Part shown: positions 57,888 through 64,000 of the stretch, piece after piece
How the letters are laid out: each line of letters starts with the position of its first letter
Numbering within the stretch: the stretch's first letter is position 1
NCBI GenBank assembly: GCA_031181585.1
Contig: JAPSKP010000008.1
Location: 1 to 64,000, forward strand
Reading direction: 5' to 3'
Source of the DNA: Lysinibacillus sp.
Lineage (GTDB): Bacteria; Bacillota; Bacilli; Bacillales_A; Planococcaceae
DNA length: 64,000 bases
The notes under the pieces: model-generated
Told to the model about the DNA's origin: nothing
What the model saw: only the letters and a program-made list of their open reading frames with translations
The model's database searches: none
Position numbers and translations under genes: made by a program

Positions 57888-59243
57888 CTAAATGCCGAAC
57901 AGCTGCAGCATAATCCAGCTTGATGCGTAGAATACCATGAACTGGACACCAGCCCCGACACCTAAAATACGGTTCAATAAACCACCAACAGTTGCGACGG
58001 TGAATGTTAACACAACCCCGACGAGCTGTGCCTCGTTATAGGCAAGCAAGAACGCCAGTCCGATGAACATCGCTACGATCGCTTCCTGGCTGATATATTT
58101 TAATACCAAAACAGACGCTTTACGGGCATAGTTCATCGCAAACGGATAGGCAATTAACACCCCGATACTAATACCGATCAACCCGAAAATGAAGAAATCC
58201 CATGAAGACATTAACGTGTGCAGGTTGTTTACAGGCTCTACCGTAAACACGGGCGGTGCATTAAACAATGGCGATGCCGGTCCAAGTGCTACAGGGCTTA
58301 ACGGAATACCGAATGCAATTAATGGAATAATAGCCTCAGCAATATAAGTCGACTCCGTTACACCGTTCATTACCGTAAGACTCGTTGTTGATTTTTTATA
58401 GGCTCCTTTTGTGCGGGAGCCGACAATTTCACCCATCAAAGACGTCATCCCTACAGGACTGAATACGAATGTGAGGGAGGAAAGAAACGTTGTAATGCTC
58501 GTAAAAATGGACTGCCGTTTCGATAAGATTTTAAATGGATTCGGGAAATACCCTTTCCACGATTTCGTTTCCGGGGCAAGGTTATATTCATTCGGCTTAG
58601 CCCGCGTTAAATCATTTTTGGCAACAGGAGATGCCGCCATCAAAATATTACAAAACATCGGTCCAATAGCGATCCCTAAAAAGAAGGTGATGCTTAAATG
58701 CTTATCCAGCATCGCAAAGCTGACGCTGTCTAACGCTTTAATGAAAAAGGCAAATGGAATAATGATTAAAATACTTGCCCATTTCCCCTTGGAGAAGAAC
58801 GCGATTAAAATTGCGGCAAGCGTAAAAATAATGCCCGATGAAGATTTAAAGAAATCGGCAAATTGCCCCAAAAACTGCCCTAACAGGACAGCCGTCGGTA
58901 GTGCGATAAATGCACCGATGACACCGCCGGAAATCATTTTGCGCAGGGCAACGTGCGGCATCCCCAAACGGCGCAATGTGTTAGCGTGATCGATTAACGG
59001 GACAGCCGTGGTATCACCGGGAATCCCTAATAACGCGGTAGGTACAGCATGCGTTAAATGCTTTGCCAGTACCCCTGCCATAAAGAAGGCAAAGACACCT
59101 TCAGGAGGCGCCCCCAGCAGGATTACCAGCAATGTGATCGGCACCATAATCGCTGTTTCGTCCGTGCCCGAAATAAGCCCGATGATGGTAAAGATAGCCG
59201 CACCTAAAAGGGCAAAAAGAAGCGCTGTTAAATAAATACTCAT
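57888..59243 (-). CDS. TctA-like tripartite tricarboxylate transporter permease
   Basis: A 451-residue permease with about 11-12 helices. TctA landmarks are GLISGTDETAIMVPITLL, HAVPTALLGIPGDTTAVPLIDH (the conserved glycine-proline loop of the first half) and GVTESTYIAEAIIPLIAFGIPLSPVALGP (the second half). It is somewhat shorter than usual TctA proteins of about 500 residues. Its ATG overlaps the stop of the upstream small gene (ATGA), so the two are co-translated. A periplasmic TctC binding protein is not encoded nearby. In this operon the substrate is most likely mevalonate or another C6 hydroxy acid; this is an inference from context. Confidence 0.85.
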   Translation of the reverse strand: MSIYLTALLFALLGAAIFTIIGLISGTDETAIMVPITLLVILLGAPPEGVFAFFMAGVLAKHLTHAVPTALLGIPGDTTAVPLIDHANTLRRLGMPHVALRKMISGGVIGAFIALPTAVLLGQFLGQFADFFKSSSGIIFTLAAILIAFFSKGKWASILIIIPFAFFIKALDSVSFAMLDKHLSITFFLGIAIGPMFCNILMAASPVAKNDLTRAKPNEYNLAPETKSWKGYFPNPFKILSKRQSIFTSITTFLSSLTFVFSPVGMTSLMGEIVGSRTKGAYKKSTTSLTVMNGVTESTYIAEAIIPLIAFGIPLSPVALGPASPLFNAPPVFTVEPVNNLHTLMSSWDFFIFGLIGISIGVLIAYPFAMNYARKASVLVLKYISQEAIVAMFIGLAFLLAYNEAQLVGVVLTFTVATVGGLLNRILGVGAGVQFMVFYASSWIMLQLFGI

Positions 59244-59680
59244 TTTTTATCCGCTCCTTTCAGGCTTTGCAGGCTGGAAAGCACACCAAAATCCTCGAGC
59301 TCTTTTTTTGTCACCGGGTCTTCCTCGATTAACCGTATTTCCTCGTCGATATCAATCTGTAAATCTTCAAACGCTTCCTTTAAGGAATGACTGGATGTCT
59401 CGTCTTCTACTAAAATACGCTTCGGTTTAAAAAGAATCGTATTGATCGCGACAACGATCAAAATACCGGCGATCCCTGTCAGCAGTGAATACGAGTTGAT
59501 CATCTGCGGCTCTGCAAACTTCGGAAATATCCACTGGCCCAGCTGATAGCCTAGAAAGCTGGCTGCCACACTTAAAATAATCGAAATAATTAACTGATTA
59601 CCGGAAACCGTGTCCCCTAAAATCTCAATAAACTTTTTATCATCTGGATTTTTTTGCTCATTATGTTGAGTAGTCGCCAT
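59240..59680 (-). CDS. Small membrane protein, candidate TctB-type partner
   Basis: A 146-residue protein with an acidic-basic N-terminus, two membrane helices (about residues 30-55 and 65-85: LIISIILSVAASFLGYQLG and LLTGIAGILIVVAINTILF) and a long, acidic cytoplasmic tail (DLQIDIDEEIRLIEEDPVTKKELEDFGVLSS). TctB proteins are of similar length and lie next to TctA, but normally have four helices, so this is either a divergent TctB or a new partner. It lies three bases after the HMG-CoA reductase gene and overlaps the permease gene by four bases. Confidence 0.7.
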   Translation of the reverse strand: MATTQHNEQKNPDDKKFIEILGDTVSGNQLIISIILSVAASFLGYQLGQWIFPKFAEPQMINSYSLLTGIAGILIVVAINTILFKPKRILVEDETSSHSLKEAFEDLQIDIDEEIRLIEEDPVTKKELEDFGVLSSLQSLKGADKK

Positions 59681-59683
59681 ATT

Positions 59684-60940
59684 TTACTCACCTCGTAGAG
59701 AGTTTGTAATCTCTAAAACACGATCATATCGGAAATCCTTTTCTTCCACCGCCTGCTGTACGACCCGGTCAATAATATCGCCTGTTGCACCAGCCATCAC
59801 AGCTAGGTTTTTCGCATGCAGACGCATATGACCGGACTGGATGCCTTCTGCCGAAAGCGCCCGTAAGCTTGCCAGGTTTTCTACTAATCCTACCGCGGCA
59901 ATGTAGCTGGCCAGTTCCTCTGCCGATTGCACGCCCATAATTTTCAGCGCAGCTTTTGCCACAGGGTGAGTCTTTGTAGCCCCTCCGACAATGCCGACAG
60001 CTAACGGCAATTCCAGCGTACCAACTAGGTTCCCTGCTTTATTCAGCTCCCATGTCGTTAACGAACGGTATCTGCCGGAACGGGCAGCATAAGCATGAGC
60101 CCCTGCCTCAACAGCACGTGTATCGTTCCCCGATGCCAATACCGCAGCGGTAATACCATTCATGACCCCTTTATTATGCGTGGCAGCCCGGTACGGATCC
60201 GCATCCGCAAATTCATAGGCACTTACAATATTTTTGGCAACTTCAATACCGCCGAGCATGTCTGTCGAGAATTCACCACGTGCACGCACAATACGTTTAT
60301 CTGCTAAATTTGAAATAATGCGCAGCACGACCCGGCCATTTGTAATTCGTTCGATCAATGGTGAAACGGATTCCGCCATCGTATTGACAGCGTTTGCACC
60401 CATCGCATCCTTCGTATCGACGATCAGATGTACGACAACCATTGTTTCTTTTGCCGTATCGATTAAGTGCACCTCTACATCCTTTACGCCGCCGCCCAAC
60501 TTTACGAGCGTCGGATCTTTTGCGTTACAGTGCTCGATGATTTCATCTTTATGTTCAAAAATTTTCGCTCTCGCTGCATGCGGGTCATCAATATTCAATA
60601 CTTGGATCTGCCCGCGCATCACTGTCCCCGAGCTGGAAGTAAAAATACCGCCCAGCTCATATGCTGCACGAGCGGCATTACTGGCCGCAGCAATGACTGA
60701 CGGTTCCTCCGTAGCCATCGGAATAAATACCTCTTTGCCATTCACCTTGAAATTGGCCGCTACCCCCAGCGGCACTGAAATATGTCCAATAACATTTTCA
60801 ACCATTGCATCCGCAAGCTCTAATGGAAGTCCGCTTTTTAATGCTTCAACTTCCTCATTTGTTAAATTGGATTGCTCAGCGATCAGCTTGATTCGCTCTT
60901 CTACGGAAAGTAAATAAAACCCTTTAATACGTGAAGTCAT
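59684..60940 (-). CDS. mvaA: Class II (degradative-type) HMG-CoA reductase
   Basis: A 418-residue class II hydroxymethylglutaryl-CoA reductase without membrane anchor. Catalytic residues known from Pseudomonas mevalonii are all seen: Glu in MATEEPSVIAAASNAA, Lys in THNKGVMNG, Asp in LASGNDTRAVEAG and His in GHMRLHAKNLAVMAG; the nucleotide site contains DAMGANAVNTMAE. It interconverts mevalonate + CoA + 2 NAD(P)+ and HMG-CoA. Being the first gene of an operon with a transporter and HMG-CoA lyase, it should run in the catabolic direction, with NAD+. It is preceded by a promoter and a 37-bp palindrome. A biosynthetic role is less likely since no other mevalonate-pathway gene is near. Confidence 0.93.
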   Translation of the reverse strand: MTSRIKGFYLLSVEERIKLIAEQSNLTNEEVEALKSGLPLELADAMVENVIGHISVPLGVAANFKVNGKEVFIPMATEEPSVIAAASNAARAAYELGGIFTSSSGTVMRGQIQVLNIDDPHAARAKIFEHKDEIIEHCNAKDPTLVKLGGGVKDVEVHLIDTAKETMVVVHLIVDTKDAMGANAVNTMAESVSPLIERITNGRVVLRIISNLADKRIVRARGEFSTDMLGGIEVAKNIVSAYEFADADPYRAATHNKGVMNGITAAVLASGNDTRAVEAGAHAYAARSGRYRSLTTWELNKAGNLVGTLELPLAVGIVGGATKTHPVAKAALKIMGVQSAEELASYIAAVGLVENLASLRALSAEGIQSGHMRLHAKNLAVMAGATGDIIDRVVQQAVEEKDFRYDRVLEITNSLRGE

Positions 60941-60963
60941 CCCGATACCCCCAAATTAAAAAA

Positions 60964-61000
60964 GTGTAATACTATTCAACTTAGTTGAATGATATTACAC
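60964..61000. promoter_or_regulatory. 37-bp palindromic operator ahead of mvaA
   Basis: Two 18-base arms (GTGTAATACTATTCAACT and AGTTGAATGATATTACAC) are inverted around a single T with only one two-base mismatch. It lies 24 bases upstream of the HMG-CoA reductase ATG, between the promoter and the gene, so a bound protein would block transcription. The XRE-cupin regulator encoded upstream is the obvious candidate. Confidence 0.75.
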
Positions 61001-61002
61001 CA

Positions 61003-61031
61003 ATTGTAAATTGTCAGAACATAATTGTAAA
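61003..61031 (-). promoter_or_regulatory. Sigma-A promoter of the mevalonate operon
   Basis: On the minus strand TTTACA, 17 bases, TACAAT form a good sigma-A promoter. The expected start point falls at the edge of the palindrome at 60964-61000. Confidence 0.65.
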
Positions 61032-61077
61032 CAAGAAAATTGTATTTTCGATAATATTTACGTTTAAACGAATATAT

Positions 61078-61626
61078 TTAATCCTCAACATAAATCGTCA
61101 ATACTTTTGAGTTTTCCGTAGAGTTGTTAATAAAGATATGCTCTTTCTTCCCGGAAAAATAAGCGGAGTCCCCCTCTTCCAACTCGTAAAATTTATTATC
61201 GTATTTCAAGATGATGCTCCCGGAAATCACATAAATAAATTCATCATTATCGTGGGTATACGGCGCCAAATTTTCTGCCCCGTTATGTACAGTGACAATA
61301 GAAGGATTGATATTACTCATATAGCTTTTATTTGCGAGCAGCTCATATTGATAGCCGAGTTCATTCGTTTCCACCGTCTCATTGCGCTCTTTTTTAGAGA
61401 CAATGGAAATACCGTCAAACTGCTCCTGAATCACAAACCAAGCCATCGGTACATCAAATATTTCCGCAATCTTGGACAATGTCGCCAGGCTCGGCGTCGC
61501 CTTGCCGTTTTCGATTTTTGAAATATGGCTTTTCGTTAAATTGATCTGCGTGGCTAAATCATCCTGCGACATTTTGTTTTTCTTCCGCATCTGCTTAATT
61601 TTTGTCCCAACTTCTAGTATGTTCAT
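61078..61626 (-). CDS. XRE-family regulator with cupin sensor domain
   Basis: A 182-residue regulator. Residues 1-65 form a Cro/C1-type helix-turn-helix (GTKIKQMRKKNKMSQDDLATQINLTKSHISKIENGKATPSLATLSKIAEIFDVP) and 105-182 a cupin (APYTHDNDEFIYVISGSIILKYDNKFYELEEGDSAYFSGKKEHIFIN) that could bind the inducer. Regulators of this shape control small catabolic operons. It lies upstream of, and in the same direction as, the mevalonate operon, separated by its promoter and palindrome. ATG after GAGGGG. Confidence 0.9.
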   Translation of the reverse strand: MNILEVGTKIKQMRKKNKMSQDDLATQINLTKSHISKIENGKATPSLATLSKIAEIFDVPMAWFVIQEQFDGISIVSKKERNETVETNELGYQYELLANKSYMSNINPSIVTVHNGAENLAPYTHDNDEFIYVISGSIILKYDNKFYELEEGDSAYFSGKKEHIFINNSTENSKVLTIYVED

Positions 61627-61917
61627 CTATTCCATTCCCCTCGATCCATTAGGCTTTTTACAGTAACTATACTATATTTTCAACCGTATCATAGGAAAAT
61701 GTGGGAAATATAGACTTTGAACATTATCAGGTAAACAGGAGAGGAATCGTGCTATCTGGCATGTTTTTTAACCGGTGTCCTGTATCCTACTATTCAACAG
61801 CCAAATTATGGTTTGTCATGTTACAATTTTAGATAGATTTTCAATTACTTTAGAAAAGGAAAGAAAATAATGTTCAAAGATACTTTTGCATAGCCTGAAT
61901 AATCAAGGAGGTTACAG

Positions 61918-62880
61918 ATGAAACCGTTATTGTATGTAACACGCAGATTGCCTGAGGAAGCCGTTGACATGCTTTCGGCGCATTTTGAAGTCTCGGGTTG
62001 GGACTCCGAAGAGACGCCTGTTCCGCGGGAAGTACTGGAACGCGAGATTAAAAACGTCGATGCCCTGTATTGCTTAATCACTGACACAATCGATGCAACC
62101 CTTCTAGAAAAAGCGAAAAACCTAAAAGTGGTCAGTACACTATCTGTCGGATTTAATCATATTGATATGCAAGCGGCCAAGGCCAAACACATTACCGTCA
62201 CCAACACCCCTGGAATTTTAACGGATACGACAGCAGACCTGACCTTTGCACTCCTGATGGCCACTGCACGCAGAATTCCTGAAGCTTCCGAGCACCTTCG
62301 CAACAATGAATGGAAGTCCTGGTCGATATTCAGTTTGACCGGCCGGGATATTCACCACGCAACCCTTGGGATCATTGGATTCGGTGCCATCGGACAAGCC
62401 GTTGCAAAGCGTGCAAAAGGCTTTAATATGAATGTACTCTACTACAACCGCTCATGTAAATACGAAGCGGAAGAAACACTCGGTGCCGTCTATCAGGAAC
62501 TCGATGAATTATTGAAAGCTTCCGATTTTGTATGCATCTTAACGCCTTATTCCGCTGAAACGAAAGACTTGATCACAGCCCGCGAGTTAAAGCTGATGAA
62601 AAAAACAGCCGTTCTCATCAATACGGCACGCGGCGGCATCGTGAATGAGGATGATTTATATGACGCACTTGTGAACGGGGATATTTATGCTGCCGGGCTG
62701 GATGTATTTGCCGAAGAACCGGTCGCTCCTGATCATAAGCTGCTTACACTGCCAAACCTGGTGGCCCTGCCCCATATCGGCAGCTCCTCTATTGATACAC
62801 GCCTAGGGATGTGCAAGCTTGCAGCGCAAAACCTAATTGATGTGATACAAGGCAGACGAAACAATATCGTACATGGATAG
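61918..62880 (+). CDS. D-2-hydroxyacid dehydrogenase (glycerate/hydroxypyruvate reductase type)
   Basis: A 320-residue D-isomer-specific 2-hydroxyacid dehydrogenase. The NAD-binding loop is LGIIGFGAIGQAVAKRAKGF, the substrate Arg is in LINTARGGIVNEDDLYDAL, the catalytic Glu in DVFAEEPV and His in ALPHIGSSSIDTR. The sequence is closest in style to the GyaR/GRHPR group, which reduces glyoxylate and hydroxypyruvate, but D-lactate-type use is possible. The ATG follows AAGGAGG. It is divergent from the XRE-cupin gene, and a half of the mvaA palindrome recurs in its upstream spacer. A terminator follows. Confidence 0.9.
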   Translation: MKPLLYVTRRLPEEAVDMLSAHFEVSGWDSEETPVPREVLEREIKNVDALYCLITDTIDATLLEKAKNLKVVSTLSVGFNHIDMQAAKAKHITVTNTPGILTDTTADLTFALLMATARRIPEASEHLRNNEWKSWSIFSLTGRDIHHATLGIIGFGAIGQAVAKRAKGFNMNVLYYNRSCKYEAEETLGAVYQELDELLKASDFVCILTPYSAETKDLITARELKLMKKTAVLINTARGGIVNEDDLYDALVNGDIYAAGLDVFAEEPVAPDHKLLTLPNLVALPHIGSSSIDTRLGMCKLAAQNLIDVIQGRRNNIVHG

Positions 62881-62969
62881 CGGGATTTGATTGTTCAGGA
62901 GGGGTTCCTCTTTAATTTGAAAAAGTGAAACCCGATTTACTTTACATCACTTTCTGTTCTTTCCATACG

Positions 62970-63027
62970 AAAAAGCATCTCCAAAGAATGGGTAGTATCC
63001 AATCCATTCTTTCAAGATGCTTTTTTG
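62970..63027 (+). terminator. Terminator of the hydroxyacid dehydrogenase gene
   Basis: AAAAAGCATCT..AAAGAATGG and CCATTCTTT..AGATGCTTTTT form a long two-part stem ending in a T-run. Confidence 0.85.
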
Positions 63028-63147
63028 TTTTGCCGTATGCTGCAAGTGCGCCTTTAAAATAAAATTCGATAATGGATAATAAAGCCTAATCGTTTATAAA
63101 AAAGTTTGATCAAATTTCTGTGTAGATAGGTAAGATACTTTCTTGTT

Positions 63148-63178
63148 CCACAATGGGGCCATTAAATGGAGTACGGTT
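63148..63178. repeat. Dispersed repeat, far copy (partial)
   Basis: TTCCACAATGGGGCCATTAAATGGAGTACGG resembles the left half (CTGGCCCTTTAATGGAATAAC) seen at 0.5, 7.2 and 10.9 kb, in a variant form. Confidence 0.35.
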
Positions 63179-63246
63179 CGTAGAATGAATAGGAACAATA
63201 CATCAATAATTGATTACATGCACTATTTTATTTTCAAATTCCCCTC

Positions 63247-63277
63247 TTGAACCTATAGTTACTTGAGGTTTTATAAT
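63247..63277 (+). promoter_or_regulatory. MerR-type promoter with 19-bp spacer and dyad
   Basis: TTGAAC, 19 bases, TATAAT. The spacer contains the ACCTATAGTTACTTGAGGT dyad typical of MerR-family operators. Activation by DNA untwisting is expected, with the downstream MerR gene regulating itself. Confidence 0.75.
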
Positions 63278-63307
63278 GAACTTATACTATTGATGGGAGG
63301 AATTTTG

Positions 63308-64000
63308 ATGAATAAGAATAACAAATTCTCCATTGGAGAATTTTCAGAAAAGACGGGAATATCTATTCCTACTTTACATTACTATGATGAAATTGGTTTA
63401 TTACGGCCCGAAAAGAAACCATTTTCAGGGCACCGCATTTACAATTATCAAGATATAATAACCTTACAAAAAATTCTAAGTCTAAAATTTCTAGGGTATA
63501 GTCTAGATAAAATCGCTAATTTGCTATACGAATCGAGTTTTACCCTTGAATTAAATGAAGCTTTATCCCTACACTTACAGGCATTAGAAAAAGAAAAAGA
63601 AAGCATCGAACAATCAATGGCTGCTATCAAGAGAGTTACTAAGTTGCTGGAGAGCGTAGAGGAAGTGGATAGCGCCATATTGTTCAGCCTCATTCATGGC
63701 ATACAAATGGAAAATATCCATAAAGAATGGATGGAGCAGCCCATGCTGACAGAAGTAGTGGAAGGGTTGTCAAAGAAAACTGACGAAGAAAAAGCCGTAT
63801 TGGATCAAACCTTTATTCAATTTGCCAAAGAAGTAAAACAACATTATGGTAAACCCGTAGAGGATCTAAAAGTACAAGAAATGATTAAATCGTATCTAGA
63901 AGCTTCTTTTATGTTTTTTGGGGACGATTTGATGAAAAAGCTAGCTGAAGTTGACGTAAAAAAACTAGATATTCAAGATTTTGAAGATATGACACCTTCT
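63308..64000 (+). CDS. MerR family transcriptional regulator, N-terminal part
   Basis: The 231 visible residues start at ATG, seven bases after GGGAGG, and run off the right edge. The DNA-binding domain is FSIGEFSEKTGISIPTLHYYDEIGLLRPEKKPFSGHRIYNYQDIITLQKILSLKFLGYSLDKIANLL, followed by a coiled-coil dimerisation helix (LSLHLQALEKEKESIEQSMAAIKRVTKLLESVEE) and a helical effector domain, probably of the TipAS type (IHKEWMEQP, then a helical bundle). Such regulators respond to drugs or other lipophilic compounds. The promoter shows autoregulation. Confidence 0.88.
   Translation, partial: MNKNNKFSIGEFSEKTGISIPTLHYYDEIGLLRPEKKPFSGHRIYNYQDIITLQKILSLKFLGYSLDKIANLLYESSFTLELNEALSLHLQALEKEKESIEQSMAAIKRVTKLLESVEEVDSAILFSLIHGIQMENIHKEWMEQPMLTEVVEGLSKKTDEEKAVLDQTFIQFAKEVKQHYGKPVEDLKVQEMIKSYLEASFMFFGDDLMKKLAEVDVKKLDIQDFEDMTPS

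Larger units (their letters stand above)
62881..63307. other. Spacer between the dehydrogenase and the MerR gene
   Basis: The 427 bases contain the terminator at 62970-63027, a partial dispersed repeat at 63148-63178 and the MerR promoter at 63247-63277. Confidence 0.5.

Noticed and set aside
58411-58989. 192-codon plus-strand frame opposite the TctA-like gene
   Set aside because: It is the shadow of a hydrophobic, Gly/Ala-rich membrane protein and has no ribosome binding site.
60234-60917. 227-codon plus-strand frame opposite HMG-CoA reductase
   Set aside because: It is antisense to a gene whose catalytic residues are all intact, and low-complexity Ser/Thr-rich in translation.
56972-60940. 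Missing CoA ligase as an argument against mevalonate catabolism
   Set aside because: Class II HMG-CoA reductase uses free CoA and makes HMG-CoA directly from mevalonate, so no separate activating enzyme is needed.
1-64000. CRISPR arrays, tRNA or rRNA genes, insertion sequences, prophage
   Set aside because: I found no regularly spaced repeats, no tRNA-like cloverleaf, and no transposase, integrase or phage structural gene.

Overview
The window looks like a chromosomal segment of a low-GC Firmicute of the Bacillales, most like the Planococcaceae/Lysinibacillus-Solibacillus group. The signs are strong AAGGAGG-type ribosome binding sites, frequent TTG and GTG starts, intrinsic terminators with T-runs, a CcpA cre site, and genes typical of the group (TcyP, YhgE with its TetR regulator, YesM/YesN-type two-component system, MsmX/UgpC-type ATPases, GlpP, ECF sigma with a Sigma_reg anti-sigma factor). 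I saw no rRNA, tRNA, CRISPR array, transposase or phage gene. The assignment to a family is an inference from gene style only.

Region 1, about 1-19 kb: mostly single genes on both strands separated by long AT-rich spacers. It holds an MBL-fold hydrolase (cut by the left edge), an Old Yellow Enzyme homologue, three cupin or cupin-derived pieces, a DinB-like protein, a nitroreductase, an aminoglycoside phosphotransferase-like kinase, a CPBP protease, an ECF sigma/anti-sigma pair, a serine hydrolase, a GAF-GGDEF protein, a CitST/DctSR-type two-component system, a cold-shock protein, small membrane proteins and the cystine symporter TcyP. The spacers carry a dispersed hairpin repeat family and several gene relics.

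Region 2, 19-61.6 kb: about 42 kb in which every recognised gene lies on the minus strand, arranged as long catabolic operons. In transcription order from the right: (a) a candidate mevalonate-degradation operon (class II HMG-CoA reductase, small TctB-like protein, TctA-like permease, HMG-CoA lyase) with an XRE-cupin regulator and a 37-bp palindrome at its promoter; (b) a LacI regulator with a permease, aldehyde dehydrogenase and iron alcohol dehydrogenase of unknown substrate; (c) glpP followed by a leader terminator and ugpBAEC, an isomerase/epimerase-like TIM barrel and a HAD-IIA phosphatase; (d) a pectin/galacturonate island: GH28 polygalacturonase, two paralogous sugar-binding lipoproteins, two permeases, GH105 hydrolase, YesM/YesN-type sensor and AraC-type regulator, then kduI, kduD, an unassigned TIM barrel, uxaB, uxaA, and finally an ABC ATPase, kdgK, kdgA and uxaC. 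Together (d) can cut oligogalacturonides outside the cell, import them, and turn galacturonate or unsaturated uronates through KDG into pyruvate and glyceraldehyde-3-phosphate; (e) TetR and YhgE.

Region 3, 61.6-64 kb: a D-2-hydroxyacid dehydrogenase with its terminator, a spacer with one more possible copy of the dispersed repeat, and a MerR regulator with a classic 19-bp-spacer promoter, cut by the right edge.

The most interesting unit is the mevalonate operon, because a class II reductase and a lyase suffice to convert mevalonate to acetyl-CoA and acetoacetate, and the two membrane proteins between them are natural candidates for an unreported mevalonate importer. All functional statements rest on reading the sequence; no database search was run.
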